From Lachnospiraceae bacterium MC2017 (GTDB taxonomy: Bacteria > Bacillota > Clostridia > Lachnospirales > Lachnospiraceae), in contig JNJK01000001.1 of NCBI GenBank assembly GCA_000701625.1, forward strand, positions 141,277-205,276: a DNA stretch of 64,000 bases, in the 5' to 3' direction. Shown one piece after another: positions 7,357 to 16,500 of this stretch. Both the position numbers and the translations under genes were made by a program. The notes below the pieces were generated by a model. That model did not search any database, was not told the DNA's origin, and worked only from the letters and a program-made list of their open reading frames with translations. Positions within the stretch are counted from its first letter, which is position 1. Every line of letters begins with the position of its first letter.

Positions 7357-9564
7357 TTAACTTTCTACCTCAAAAATCGAAACTCCGAGCGGCGGAACCT
7401 TCACACGAATGGAATTATCTCTGCCATCCCATTTCAGCTCCTCGCTCTTAAGGATACGGTGATTACGGAAATCAAATCCACCGTACTTCTCCGCATCAGA
7501 ATTAAAAATTTCTTTATACTTGCCCGCAAAAGGCACACCTATGCGATATTCCTTTCTCGGAATATTTTCAAAGTTTACAAGAACTATCAGAGTATCCTCT
7601 TTCTTTGAAGTCTTTCTAAGATATACGAGGATATTCTCATTTGCAGACACACAATTTATCCACTCAAAACCATTTTCCTCATGAGCAAGTTCATGAAGAG
7701 CCGGTTTATCCTTATACAGATGGATCAGATCCTTCACAACATTATGAAGCCTCTGATTATCAGTATTCTTTACCAGATCAAAGTTGATGGACTTGTTCTC
7801 GTCCCATTCCTCCTGATCACCCATGTCGAGTCCCTGTGAAAGGATCTTCTTTCCGGGATGAGTAAAGAAAAATGCCATAGATGCTCTAAATGCAGACAGT
7901 CTGTCATCCCATACGCCCGGAAGCCTTCCAAAGAAAGTTCCCTGACCTCTGGTAAATACATCATGTGTCATAGGCAGCATATACTTCTCTGCGTAAGCAT
8001 AAACCATAGAAAAACACAGCTGACCGTAGTGATGTGTGCGGATTATCGGGTCATAGTGGATATAATCCAGGAAAGAATCTCTCCAGCCCTCGTTCCACTT
8101 ATAATCAAAGCCAAGACCTTCCTCTTCCACAGGATTTGTAACTCCCGGCCATCCGGAATTGTCCTCCGCAATACTGATGACATCCGAACAGTGTCTGTGG
8201 ATCGCCTTGTTCATCTCACGGAAGAAATCGATAGCTTCCAGATATTCCTTTCCACCATAGATATTCGGAGACCACGGTCTGTTTTCACGGCCGTAATCAA
8301 GGTAAAGCGCTGCAGCTATACCGTCTGCACGGATTCCGTCCACGTGATATACCTCAGCCCAGAAAAGAGCCGATGACATAAGGAAGCTCCTTACCTCAGG
8401 CTTTGTGAAGTCAAAGGTTCTGGTTCCCCACTCAGGATGATAGCTTCTGTTCGGATCTTCACTCTCGTAAAGACATGTGCCGTCAAAGTCCGCAAGGCCA
8501 TGCTCATCCTCAGGGAAATGCGACGGGCACCAGTCAAGGATAACGCCGATCTTCTTTTCATGCATATAATTTACAAACCACGCAAAATCTTCCGGCAGAC
8601 CAAAGCGCTTTGTAAATGCATAATATCCAAGAGTCTGATAACCAAATGTACCATCAAAAGGATGTTCCATAACCGGCATGAGTTCTACATGAGTGTATCC
8701 CATATCCAGCAGGTACTTGGCAAGTGGAGCCGCGATATCACGGCAATTGTGATATGATCCATCTTCTTTCTTCGGCAAAAATGCCCCGAGATTCATCTCA
8801 TACACAGCCACAGGAGCATTGGAATCCTGTCTCTTGCCTCTCTCCTTAACCCAGTTCAGATCATTCCAGACAAAACCACCGATACTGCGCACTACCGATG
8901 CAGAATCAGGTCTGAGCTCTGTTTCAAACGCCATTGGATCGGCCTTCAGTGTCACCTCACCGTTTAATGCCTTTATCTCATATTTATAAAGATCTCCATC
9001 CTCAACTCCCGGGATAAAGAGCTCGTAAATACCGGATTTATCCAGTCTCTCCATTTCATGGACTCTGCCATCCCAGTCGTTAAAGTCACCTACAACACTC
9101 ACACGCATTGCATTCGGCGCCCATACGGCAAAGTGGATACCTTCGACACCCTCGACCATCATTCTGTGAGCTCCCATGAACTCCCAGAGATTATCTGCTA
9201 TTCCACTGGTAAACTGAACTTCCTGTCTCTCAGTGATTATTCTCGGAAATGAGTACGGATCTTCTACAACTTTTTCTTTTCCATCCGGATAATGTACCTT
9301 AAAAATGTAATGGAACGGATACTTCTTTTTTAATAAAACCGCGAAATATCCAGCTTCATCTGCCAGCTCCATCGGAACATCTTTTCTGGCTCGGTCAGCA
9401 CGTACCGATACACTGTCAGCCCCCGGAAAAAAGCAGGCTATCAGCGTATTATTTCCCTCCGGATGACTACCGAGGAGCATTTTAGGATGACTCTCCTCGG
9501 AATATGTGATTGCCTCTATTTCGGCCCAATCCATCAGATCATATAACTTACTGTTCATACTCAT
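7357..9564 (-). CDS. glgB: 1,4-alpha-glucan branching enzyme, divergent paralogue
   Basis: 735 aa, a GH13 enzyme. An N-terminal region and CBM48-type domain (about 135-225) precede the (beta/alpha)8 barrel (about 255-620) and a C-terminal beta domain. The nucleophile motif D-G-I-R-A-D414 and the acid/base E467 in A-E-D-N-S are present, as is D-W-C-P-S-H-F-P. The fourth GH13 motif reads M-T-H-D-V rather than the usual S-H-D-E: the catalytic-site His534-Asp535 are kept, but the next Glu is Val. This suggests a diverged second-type branching enzyme with possibly altered chain-transfer preference. GAGGG precedes the ATG. It sits between the DUF1015 gene and mscS in one apparent operon. Confidence 0.88.
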   Translation of the reverse strand: MSMNSKLYDLMDWAEIEAITYSEESHPKMLLGSHPEGNNTLIACFFPGADSVSVRADRARKDVPMELADEAGYFAVLLKKKYPFHYIFKVHYPDGKEKVVEDPYSFPRIITERQEVQFTSGIADNLWEFMGAHRMMVEGVEGIHFAVWAPNAMRVSVVGDFNDWDGRVHEMERLDKSGIYELFIPGVEDGDLYKYEIKALNGEVTLKADPMAFETELRPDSASVVRSIGGFVWNDLNWVKERGKRQDSNAPVAVYEMNLGAFLPKKEDGSYHNCRDIAAPLAKYLLDMGYTHVELMPVMEHPFDGTFGYQTLGYYAFTKRFGLPEDFAWFVNYMHEKKIGVILDWCPSHFPEDEHGLADFDGTCLYESEDPNRSYHPEWGTRTFDFTKPEVRSFLMSSALFWAEVYHVDGIRADGIAAALYLDYGRENRPWSPNIYGGKEYLEAIDFFREMNKAIHRHCSDVISIAEDNSGWPGVTNPVEEEGLGFDYKWNEGWRDSFLDYIHYDPIIRTHHYGQLCFSMVYAYAEKYMLPMTHDVFTRGQGTFFGRLPGVWDDRLSAFRASMAFFFTHPGKKILSQGLDMGDQEEWDENKSINFDLVKNTDNQRLHNVVKDLIHLYKDKPALHELAHEENGFEWINCVSANENILVYLRKTSKKEDTLIVLVNFENIPRKEYRIGVPFAGKYKEIFNSDAEKYGGFDFRNHRILKSEELKWDGRDNSIRVKVPPLGVSIFEVES

Positions 9565-9677
9565 TTAACTGTCCCTCATTACTTTTATTGCTTAATTATT
9601 CACAATCGGATTTTTTCTTCGAACCACCCTGCTGATAACACGAATCGCTCCGCTTCTTACGAAGCTCTCACAATTCA

Positions 9678-10916
9678 TCAAAATCGATGTATGAACAATC
9701 CACTGCGAAGTTTTGGTTCAAACCATGTTGATTTCGGCGGCATCAGTCTCCCTGCATCAGCAACAGCGAAAAGCTCACTGATATCCGTCGGATAAAGCGC
9801 AAACGCTGCCGCATACTGTCTGGAATTGACTTTTTTCTCAAGTGCTCCAAGTCCGTGAATACCACCGACAAAATCAATCCTGGAATCCGTCCTCGGATCT
9901 TCAATATTCAGGATCGGTGCAAGAAGCTCATTTTGGAGAATGGAAACATCCAGTCCTTCTACCGGATCATCCATGATAACCTCCGGACGTACCATAAGAT
10001 GATACCAGCTTCCGCTCATATACATACCAAAATGATGCTTCTCAAGCGGACGATACTTTTCGTGGCCAACCTTTTCTACCACAAACTTCTTTCTCACGCG
10101 ATCAAGGAAACGATCCTCGGAAAGTCCGTTCAGATCCCTCACTACTCTGTTGTAATCAAGGATTTTTAACTCATCCTCAGGGAAAAGCACTGACAGGAAG
10201 TAATTAAATTCTTCCTCACCTGTACTGTTCAGCGTCTTCTCTCTGCGCATCTGTCCCACCTTTACGGCCGATGCGCAGCGATGATGTCCATCGCAGATGT
10301 AGATTGATTCTATTCCCTGAAAAGCCTCACGGATCTTTCGGATATTTCGCTCCTGATCAATGAGCCATACTCTGTGTATCACACCGTCGTGACTCTTGAA
10401 ATCATATACCGGTGCCTGCTGCTTTATCTGCTGTACGATCTCGCGTATCACATCATTTGATCTGTAACCCAAAAATATAGGCCCGGTCTGAGCTGAGCAC
10501 GCATCCACATGATGAATACGATCGATCTCCTTATCTTCTCTGGTGTTTTCATGCTTCTTTATCACGCCTGTCTCATAATCTGTGACAGACGAGCATGCCA
10601 CGATACCGGTCTGCACTCTCTTGTCCATGGTAAGCTCATAAATGTAATACATGGGCTTATCATCTGTCACAAATGAACCATTTGCGATCATCTCATTCAG
10701 CAGTTCTCCTGCCTTTGTATATACCCTCGGATCATAAGTATCTACATTTGGTGGAAAATTAGTTTCTGCTCTGTCAATACGCAAAAAAGACAGAGGCGAT
10801 TTTTTGATCTCTGCTTCTGCCTCCTGTCTCGTATATACATCATATGGTAAAGCCGCGATATCCTGTGCGAGATCCTCTCTGGGACGCACAGCGCAAAACG
10901 GTCTGATATCTGCCAT
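9678..10916 (-). CDS. DUF1015 family protein
   Basis: 412 aa using the ATG at 10916, which has a GAGGAG site at correct spacing; a 14-residue upstream extension has none. The start M-A-D-I-R-P-F-C-A-V-R-P matches the usual N-terminus of DUF1015 proteins. Conserved blocks include L-P-Y-D-V-Y, I-C-D-G-H-H-R (about residue 222) and H-G-L-G near 360. The D-G-H-H-R motif resembles a kinase or nuclease-type active site, but the reaction is unestablished. These proteins commonly neighbour SerA/SerC genes in clostridia; here it heads an operon with glgB and mscS. Confidence 0.85.
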   Translation of the reverse strand: MADIRPFCAVRPREDLAQDIAALPYDVYTRQEAEAEIKKSPLSFLRIDRAETNFPPNVDTYDPRVYTKAGELLNEMIANGSFVTDDKPMYYIYELTMDKRVQTGIVACSSVTDYETGVIKKHENTREDKEIDRIHHVDACSAQTGPIFLGYRSNDVIREIVQQIKQQAPVYDFKSHDGVIHRVWLIDQERNIRKIREAFQGIESIYICDGHHRCASAVKVGQMRREKTLNSTGEEEFNYFLSVLFPEDELKILDYNRVVRDLNGLSEDRFLDRVRKKFVVEKVGHEKYRPLEKHHFGMYMSGSWYHLMVRPEVIMDDPVEGLDVSILQNELLAPILNIEDPRTDSRIDFVGGIHGLGALEKKVNSRQYAAAFALYPTDISELFAVADAGRLMPPKSTWFEPKLRSGLFIHRF

Positions 10917-11017
10917 TTCTATTCTCCTCAATGAATCCCTGTATAAATAATCATACAATAGTATAAATCAAATCATAGATAGGGTCAACGAAACGCATCG
11001 CCATTATGGACAAAAAA

Positions 11018-11043
11018 ATTCCGGATCATTTCTGACCCGGAAT
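11018..11043 (-). terminator. Rho-independent terminator, minus strand
   Basis: An 11-bp stem with one mismatch (ATTCCGG core) is followed on the minus strand by seven T. It lies 52 bases past the stop of the 43-aa open frame at 11095-11226 and before the DUF1015 start, so it terminates a separate minus-strand transcript. Confidence 0.85.
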
Positions 11044-11094
11044 CCTTTAATATGTAATTTCAATATGAATGGTTACAGAAATCTATTGCGCGAT

Positions 11095-11226
11095 TCAAGC
11101 TGCGCAATAATAACGAAGAGTCCAGCCGTGTTCTCCGGCATGACGAGTGAGATACGCTCTCTTCGGAGAAACGGCCTTTGCAAAAAGTATAGCTGCATAA
11201 GCTGTTTCAAAGTTTCTGACTATCAT
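11095..11226 (-). CDS. Small protein, 43 aa, function unknown
   Basis: An ATG at 11226 is preceded by AAAGGAAG at good spacing. The frame encodes 43 residues starting M-I-V-R-N-F-E-T-A-Y-A-A, with a mildly hydrophobic A-A-I-L-F-A-K-A-V segment, a basic middle P-K-R-A-Y-L-T-R-H and an aromatic end W-T-L-R-Y-Y-C-A-A. A strong terminator 52 bases downstream makes it a self-contained transcription unit. The opposite-strand frame over the same bases has no ribosome binding site. I do not recognise a family. It could be a small regulator or peptide, or the coding part of a dual-function RNA. Confidence 0.5.
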   Translation of the reverse strand: MIVRNFETAYAAILFAKAVSPKRAYLTRHAGEHGWTLRYYCAA

Positions 11227-11952
11227 ATCTTCCTTTCTGACCTGAGCCCTGCCCAGGCACATTTGACATGACTACATGATCCACCATAAACAGTAAATCC
11301 CGTATTCAAAAAATATTTCGGTATTTTCCTGTTTAAGATTAATTGACATTCTATATAAAATATATTGTTTTTATGCGGATACTCGATGAATAATCGGTGA
11401 ACTTTTTGTACAAAGAGACTTGATAAATGCCGTAAATACGCGGTTTTTAAAAATCACTTCTTGACGCCTGTATGTATTTTTTACAGCGCATTTCACACAT
11501 TTTCACAAAACGTACGTTACCGTGGAATTTTCGATAAATTAAGTAAAGAGTATATAGAAAAAATGTGTTTTCAGGCAGACGAAAAGACCGTTGCAGGAAC
11601 CCCCATTCCTGCAACGGTCTTATCTCATACATGGTAGAATTGTATTTTCAATATACACCCCTCAGTGAATATTATCCGTGGAGACGTCATGTCTCGACGA
11701 TGTATACAGAATATCAATGTTTTACTTTCGTTTCAATATGTGCTTGCATGTGTGCTACCTACCAATTATTATAGATGTAGAGCGGGTTTGCGGGATTTTT
11801 TGTTTACTAAAACGTTTTCGTAACCCCCATTTTTTGCCATTACTTCAAAAAATCAACACACTGTCATTTTGCATCGACATAATGACGATTATTTTTTCTG
11901 AAAAAAAAAAATATATACTCATTTCATCAAAATACGAAGAAAGGAGTCCCAT
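11227..11952. other. Gene-poor intergenic stretch
   Basis: AT-rich DNA with no convincing gene. It contains an orphan terminator-like hairpin (11584-11621) and, at 11342-11347 on the plus strand, an isolated TTGACA without a good -10 at 17 bp. Open frames here lack ribosome binding sites or run through the hairpin. The last 100 bases must contain the promoter of the HTH gene, but I cannot place it. Confidence 0.5.
11584..11621 (-). terminator. Orphan terminator-like hairpin
   Basis: A perfect 16-bp stem (AAGACCGTTGCAGGAA and its complement) with a 6-base loop, followed on the minus strand by TTTTC. No coding gene lies directly upstream on that strand, so it may end a small RNA or antisense transcript from the HTH gene leader. 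Confidence 0.6.
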
Positions 11953-13431
11953 ATGTCAATCCTCGGTGACAAACTTAACCAATATATTACTGCAAGTGGC
12001 TATACAGTATATAAATTGTCTCAAGTGTCCGGTGTTAATCGAACAACCATTGTACGAATGCTCAACGCTAACCGTTTGCCTGAGCGAAAAAACATGGAAC
12101 AACTCATTCCGTACCTGAAGCTCACTAATGATGAGCGAAAAGACCTGTGGCGAACCTACGAAATGATGAGCAGCGGCGAAGAGCTCTTTTATCAGAGACA
12201 ATATGTGCTCGACATGATGCTCGCCATCTATAATCCCCCTGAAAGGCAGCATATTTCACCATTTCGAGCCGCTCGCGTTGACACGGGAGAAGTTTTTGAC
12301 CCTATAGAGACCCCATGTATCATGTCAGGAAAATACGAAGTAGCCCATGCCCTTTCTCTGATCATGCTTTCGGAAGATGCAAAGGAAATCTGCATTTTTG
12401 CGCCTTTTCAGAATGATTTCCTGTCCGAATTTTTCGGTCACTTCAGCCGGAACACCCTGTCGGAGGTGCACATCCACCACATGATGCACCTGATAAAAAA
12501 GCCCGCAGATATCACGCAGGTAAACTACAACCTATCTGTGCTCTCACACGTGCTCCCCCTGTCTCTGGCAGAGGACATAGATTATCATGCATATTATTCA
12601 TACGTTAATAATATAGTTTCTAACGAATCTCAGATAATGTTTCCATTTTATGTAATAATCGGAAACATGCTGGTCGAGCTGGCCTATGACTTCTCCTCCG
12701 CGCGTTTCACCTCAGATCCTGACATAGTCCAGCATTACAGAAACTCCTTCGAAACTCTCCGTCAGGAAACAAGGAAGCTCGTAGAAGTTCACAGTTCCTT
12801 CTGGGAGATCATGCATGGCTTTACACCGGCAGAAACAAACCAATACAGCACTTCCAGCATATCTCCGCATCCTCGTATCGTGAACGTGCTTGATAAAACC
12901 ATACTATCTCATATGATCCGTACAGATATTGATACTTCACAGTTTTTTGAACAACTGTTCCAAAATCATCTGACACGACTTACGAGCATAAAGAACCGAA
13001 CCTGTTTCTTCCCCGTATCCGGTCTTGAAGATCTGGTGTACAACGGACGAATAACAGATATTCCTTATGAATATGTATCCCCTGTGCCGATCGAAGACCG
13101 TATGATCATACTGGAGCGCCTGCGAGTTGAATGCATGAAGGAAAGCTGCAAGATCCGCCTTACGAACCCAGTCACTTTCCCCATGAAGTCAAACATCACT
13201 GTCCAATCCACTTCCGACCAGCGCATTGTATTACTGGCAGTGGATCATGACGCAAAGAAATTCCGATATCTGGAGATAGATGAGCCCTCTCTCTCAGACT
13301 CTATCGTAGACTTCCTTGAATATATGGGAAATGACTTTGGTATATGCTCAGACTACGTCTGTTCAAGGGATCAGACACTGGAAACCATCGACCATTATAT
13401 GGATGAGCTGGAGAATATGCTCCCGTCTTGA
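11953..13431 (+). CDS. Large HTH (XRE-type) regulatory protein, otherwise unknown
   Basis: 492 aa; AAAGGAG lies at correct spacing. Residues about 5-60 form a Cro/C1-type helix-turn-helix (Y-K-L-S-Q-V-S-G-V-N-R-T-T-I-V-R-M-L-N). The remaining 430 residues have no membrane segment or motif I recognise; they are acidic, Leu-rich and end in a helical D-H-Y-M-D-E-L-E-N-M. Size and layout suggest a one-component regulator with a large sensing or oligomerising region. It is a lone plus-strand gene facing the big surface-protein operon, making that operon a possible but unproven target. Confidence 0.7.
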   Translation: MSILGDKLNQYITASGYTVYKLSQVSGVNRTTIVRMLNANRLPERKNMEQLIPYLKLTNDERKDLWRTYEMMSSGEELFYQRQYVLDMMLAIYNPPERQHISPFRAARVDTGEVFDPIETPCIMSGKYEVAHALSLIMLSEDAKEICIFAPFQNDFLSEFFGHFSRNTLSEVHIHHMMHLIKKPADITQVNYNLSVLSHVLPLSLAEDIDYHAYYSYVNNIVSNESQIMFPFYVIIGNMLVELAYDFSSARFTSDPDIVQHYRNSFETLRQETRKLVEVHSSFWEIMHGFTPAETNQYSTSSISPHPRIVNVLDKTILSHMIRTDIDTSQFFEQLFQNHLTRLTSIKNRTCFFPVSGLEDLVYNGRITDIPYEYVSPVPIEDRMIILERLRVECMKESCKIRLTNPVTFPMKSNITVQSTSDQRIVLLAVDHDAKKFRYLEIDEPSLSDSIVDFLEYMGNDFGICSDYVCSRDQTLETIDHYMDELENMLPS

Positions 13432-13484
13432 ATCACAGTAAGAAGTGGACCTTGGGGACGGGGTGCATTTCGTATTCAGAAAAA

Positions 13485-13516
13485 ATAGCCGTACGGATAT
13501 CGCACCGTACGGCTAT
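13485..13516. terminator. Bidirectional terminator between convergent genes
   Basis: A perfect 12-bp stem (ATAGCCGTACGG and its complement) with an 8-base loop, followed by CGTTTTG on the plus strand and TTTTTT on the minus strand. It lies between the HTH gene and the vWA protein gene. Confidence 0.85.
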
Positions 13517-13525
13517 CGTTTTGTC

Positions 13526-16500
13526 TTACTTTACTACTACATTTAATTTAAGTCTGAAGGCCATCTTTCCTTCACCAAAATTGATCGTGACTCTTGCCTT
13601 ACCGGCTGCCACAGGAGTTATATTTCCATCCTTATCAACCGTAATTACTGACTCTTTAGAGCTCTCATACGATGTAGGCTTAAGCTTGGTTAATCCGGTT
13701 AAGTACTGTGAAACAGCTGTCTTCTCCGATCCCGCGCTTAATTCTATTCTCTTCTGTGAAAGCTGCGGCTTTTCAATTATTACAGTATTTGTTTCCAGAA
13801 CTTCAGCATCTTTTCCTTTAACTGAAAATCCGTTAATTGAAACTGTTCCTGCCTTTTTACCTCTAAATATTCCTTTCTTGTTTACGGAAGCAAGCTTCTT
13901 TTCTTCCTTTGACAGTCCATAAACCTTAACATTCTCGTTTCTGAAGTAGCTCTTTATATCAAATTTCTGTTTTGCAGCTACAACAAGAACTCCTCTGTTG
14001 ACCTTTACCGGTATTGAAACTGTCTTTCCTTCATAAGAAACCTTTATTACATAGTCTCCTTCTTTATTCATATCAACAGCTGATACGTCAATAGAAGCAT
14101 CTACAGTAACATCAGCCTTAGAAGCATCATCAAATTCAGCCTCAACAGAAATATCATCGAGATTAAGTGTGTCACCTTCTGTATATTCACACTTCTTCTT
14201 TGAAACTGTCAGAGAAGAAACCTTTCTTCCGGAAACCTCCTGATCCTTCACCAGCAGAACGAAATCTGAATTATTAGAAATATCATCATCTTTTTCTTCT
14301 TCGCTCTCTGAGAGTTTTACATAGTACACAGCGCCATTTTCATACGGAACGCGGAAGTTTATTTCCTGCTCTTCTCCTGCCTCAAGACTGTCTACCGTGA
14401 AGCAGTCAACAGTATCACCATCTTCGCTTCCCTTGATCAATGAAACACCAACCGCATCGGATGTCTTGAAACCATTGTTTTTAACAACACCGAATATCGA
14501 CACATTATCATCATTTTCTGCGCCCCATTTCAGGGATTCAATGCCAATATCATGATGTTCCAGCTCGATCTCTACTTTATTATCTGAAACAGTGTCAACA
14601 GTATCTACAGTACCGTTTTCATTCACAGCAGAACAGGTAATAGAATATGTCTTTCCAATACTATTCTCAGAAACAAGGTATGAGTAGTTGATCGTCTTCT
14701 TTGTTCCCGGGAGTATAGTTTCATAAAAATCAACCGTATCAACTGTGTTTCCGGCGTCATCAGTAAGATCTGCCTTGATGTTGTTGATCGTCCGTCCGCC
14801 GTCATTTCTGACTGCGATAGTCATCGGTAATGCACATCCTTCAGCTATATCACTGCCATTATAAAATACATTTTCAACAGCCAGTTTCTCTGAAAGATCT
14901 GCCTCTTTGATATAAAGAGATGTGGCACCGTAGCTGTCTTCTCCTACTTCGCCCTTTAATCCCTTTTCAGTAAGAGCAACAGAATTGCACAAAAGTTCCA
15001 GCTTATCACCATTCCACCATGCGTCAAAGGAAGTGATGTCAGCATCAGTCTCAGTAAGCGCTATCGGATCGCCCCATGCATCATTTTTTTCATCATACAT
15101 GACAGCATTGATAACGCCTGCAAGATTCTCCTGTGTTCTAAAAAGAAGCGCAGCATTATCGCCTGACTTCACCATTCTCACATTTCTGATGGTTCCGAGG
15201 TTTTCCTTAAATGTCTTTGTTTCTTTTGATGCAGGATCATAGTACATTACAGAGCCGCCACTTACATAATAAACTTTTCCATCATAGAAGAACGGTTCAG
15301 AATCATATACTTCATTGTCAGTGATCTTCTCATCACCAAGGTAAAGCTCTTTATCTTCTATACTAGACGGGTCTTTATCCATATCCAGAGTATATGCGAC
15401 TCTCGGATCTTCACCATCCATATCAACAGTCAAAGAGTTTACCATATTAAGATCTTTAATAGTTTCCTCTGCTTCACTCCACTTTGAATCAGAGTATGTT
15501 GATACACATATAACATTGCTGCCGTCATTTGCGAACCAGTCACAATTCTTGTTCTGTACAAATGCTACTGCTGCACCACCTGATGTTGCTGTGATCTTCG
15601 GCATCATATCAAGACGATCATTTCCGTCTGTAATCTTCTTTACTGTAAAAGACTTTGTATCCGGATTGTATACTGCGGCTTTGATATCCATAGCTGATGC
15701 AATACCATCAACTGTGTCAGAACTTACAGAGCTCCTGTTCATGTCCTGCCATACTACATATGCCTTGATTCCGTCAGTTGCAAGTGACGGTGAAAAGTCA
15801 GGTGTACCATCATCATCAATGATTTCCGGATCGCTCCAATTATGTCCATCATAGAATGAATAGTAAACATGAATACCGTTAACCGATGTTGATCTGCAGT
15901 CAACCCATGATGCAAATGCCGTTCCGGATTCAAGAGCTACGATCTGCGGAGTTGTTTCTTTGTAGCTATTGCTATTAAATACGTTTCCGCTGACCGTGCC
16001 ATTAGATACATTTCCGCTGACAGTTTCATTCAGTTCATCTATTCGTCCGTCTCCAATGTAGCTCAGATCCTGGATAGTGTAGGAATCAGCATCATAAAAC
16101 TCATCTATCGAAGAAATACCGCCCCATACATCTCCGGCACTATTTACTGTTCCGTAAAGCTTCGGAGTATCCCAACGTTTCTCAAATATAGCCAATTTGA
16201 CTATTGCATAGCCCTGAAGCGTCACCGTGAGCTCAAAGTAGGCATCTTTACCCTGCTTAAACTCTGCTGACGGAATAAGATTCAGTTCTCCTCCGCCTCC
16301 GGCACTCAATACATCATATAAGCCTACTCCAAACTCTAATCCACCGCCGATCGTATCCTTTACTTTTCCGAACGCTTTACATCCTGTATCTTCTTTTTCA
16401 AGACCTAATGCAACTTCAAGCTCACCTTTTATCTGTGCCTGCCAATACAGCGGGATAGGGATTACCGGTGCAACTGCCTGGCCATGCCATTTTGTCTCTG

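Noticed and set aside
11065-11271. 68-aa plus-strand frame opposite the 43-aa gene
   Set aside because: No Shine-Dalgarno sequence; the terminator orientation and ribosome binding site favour the minus strand.
11447-11632. 61-aa minus-strand frame
   Set aside because: It reads through the perfect terminator-like hairpin and has no ribosome binding site.
11678-12118. 146-aa plus-strand frame before and inside the HTH gene
   Set aside because: It overlaps the HTH gene in another frame, lacks a ribosome binding site and has Cys/Phe-rich random-looking sequence.
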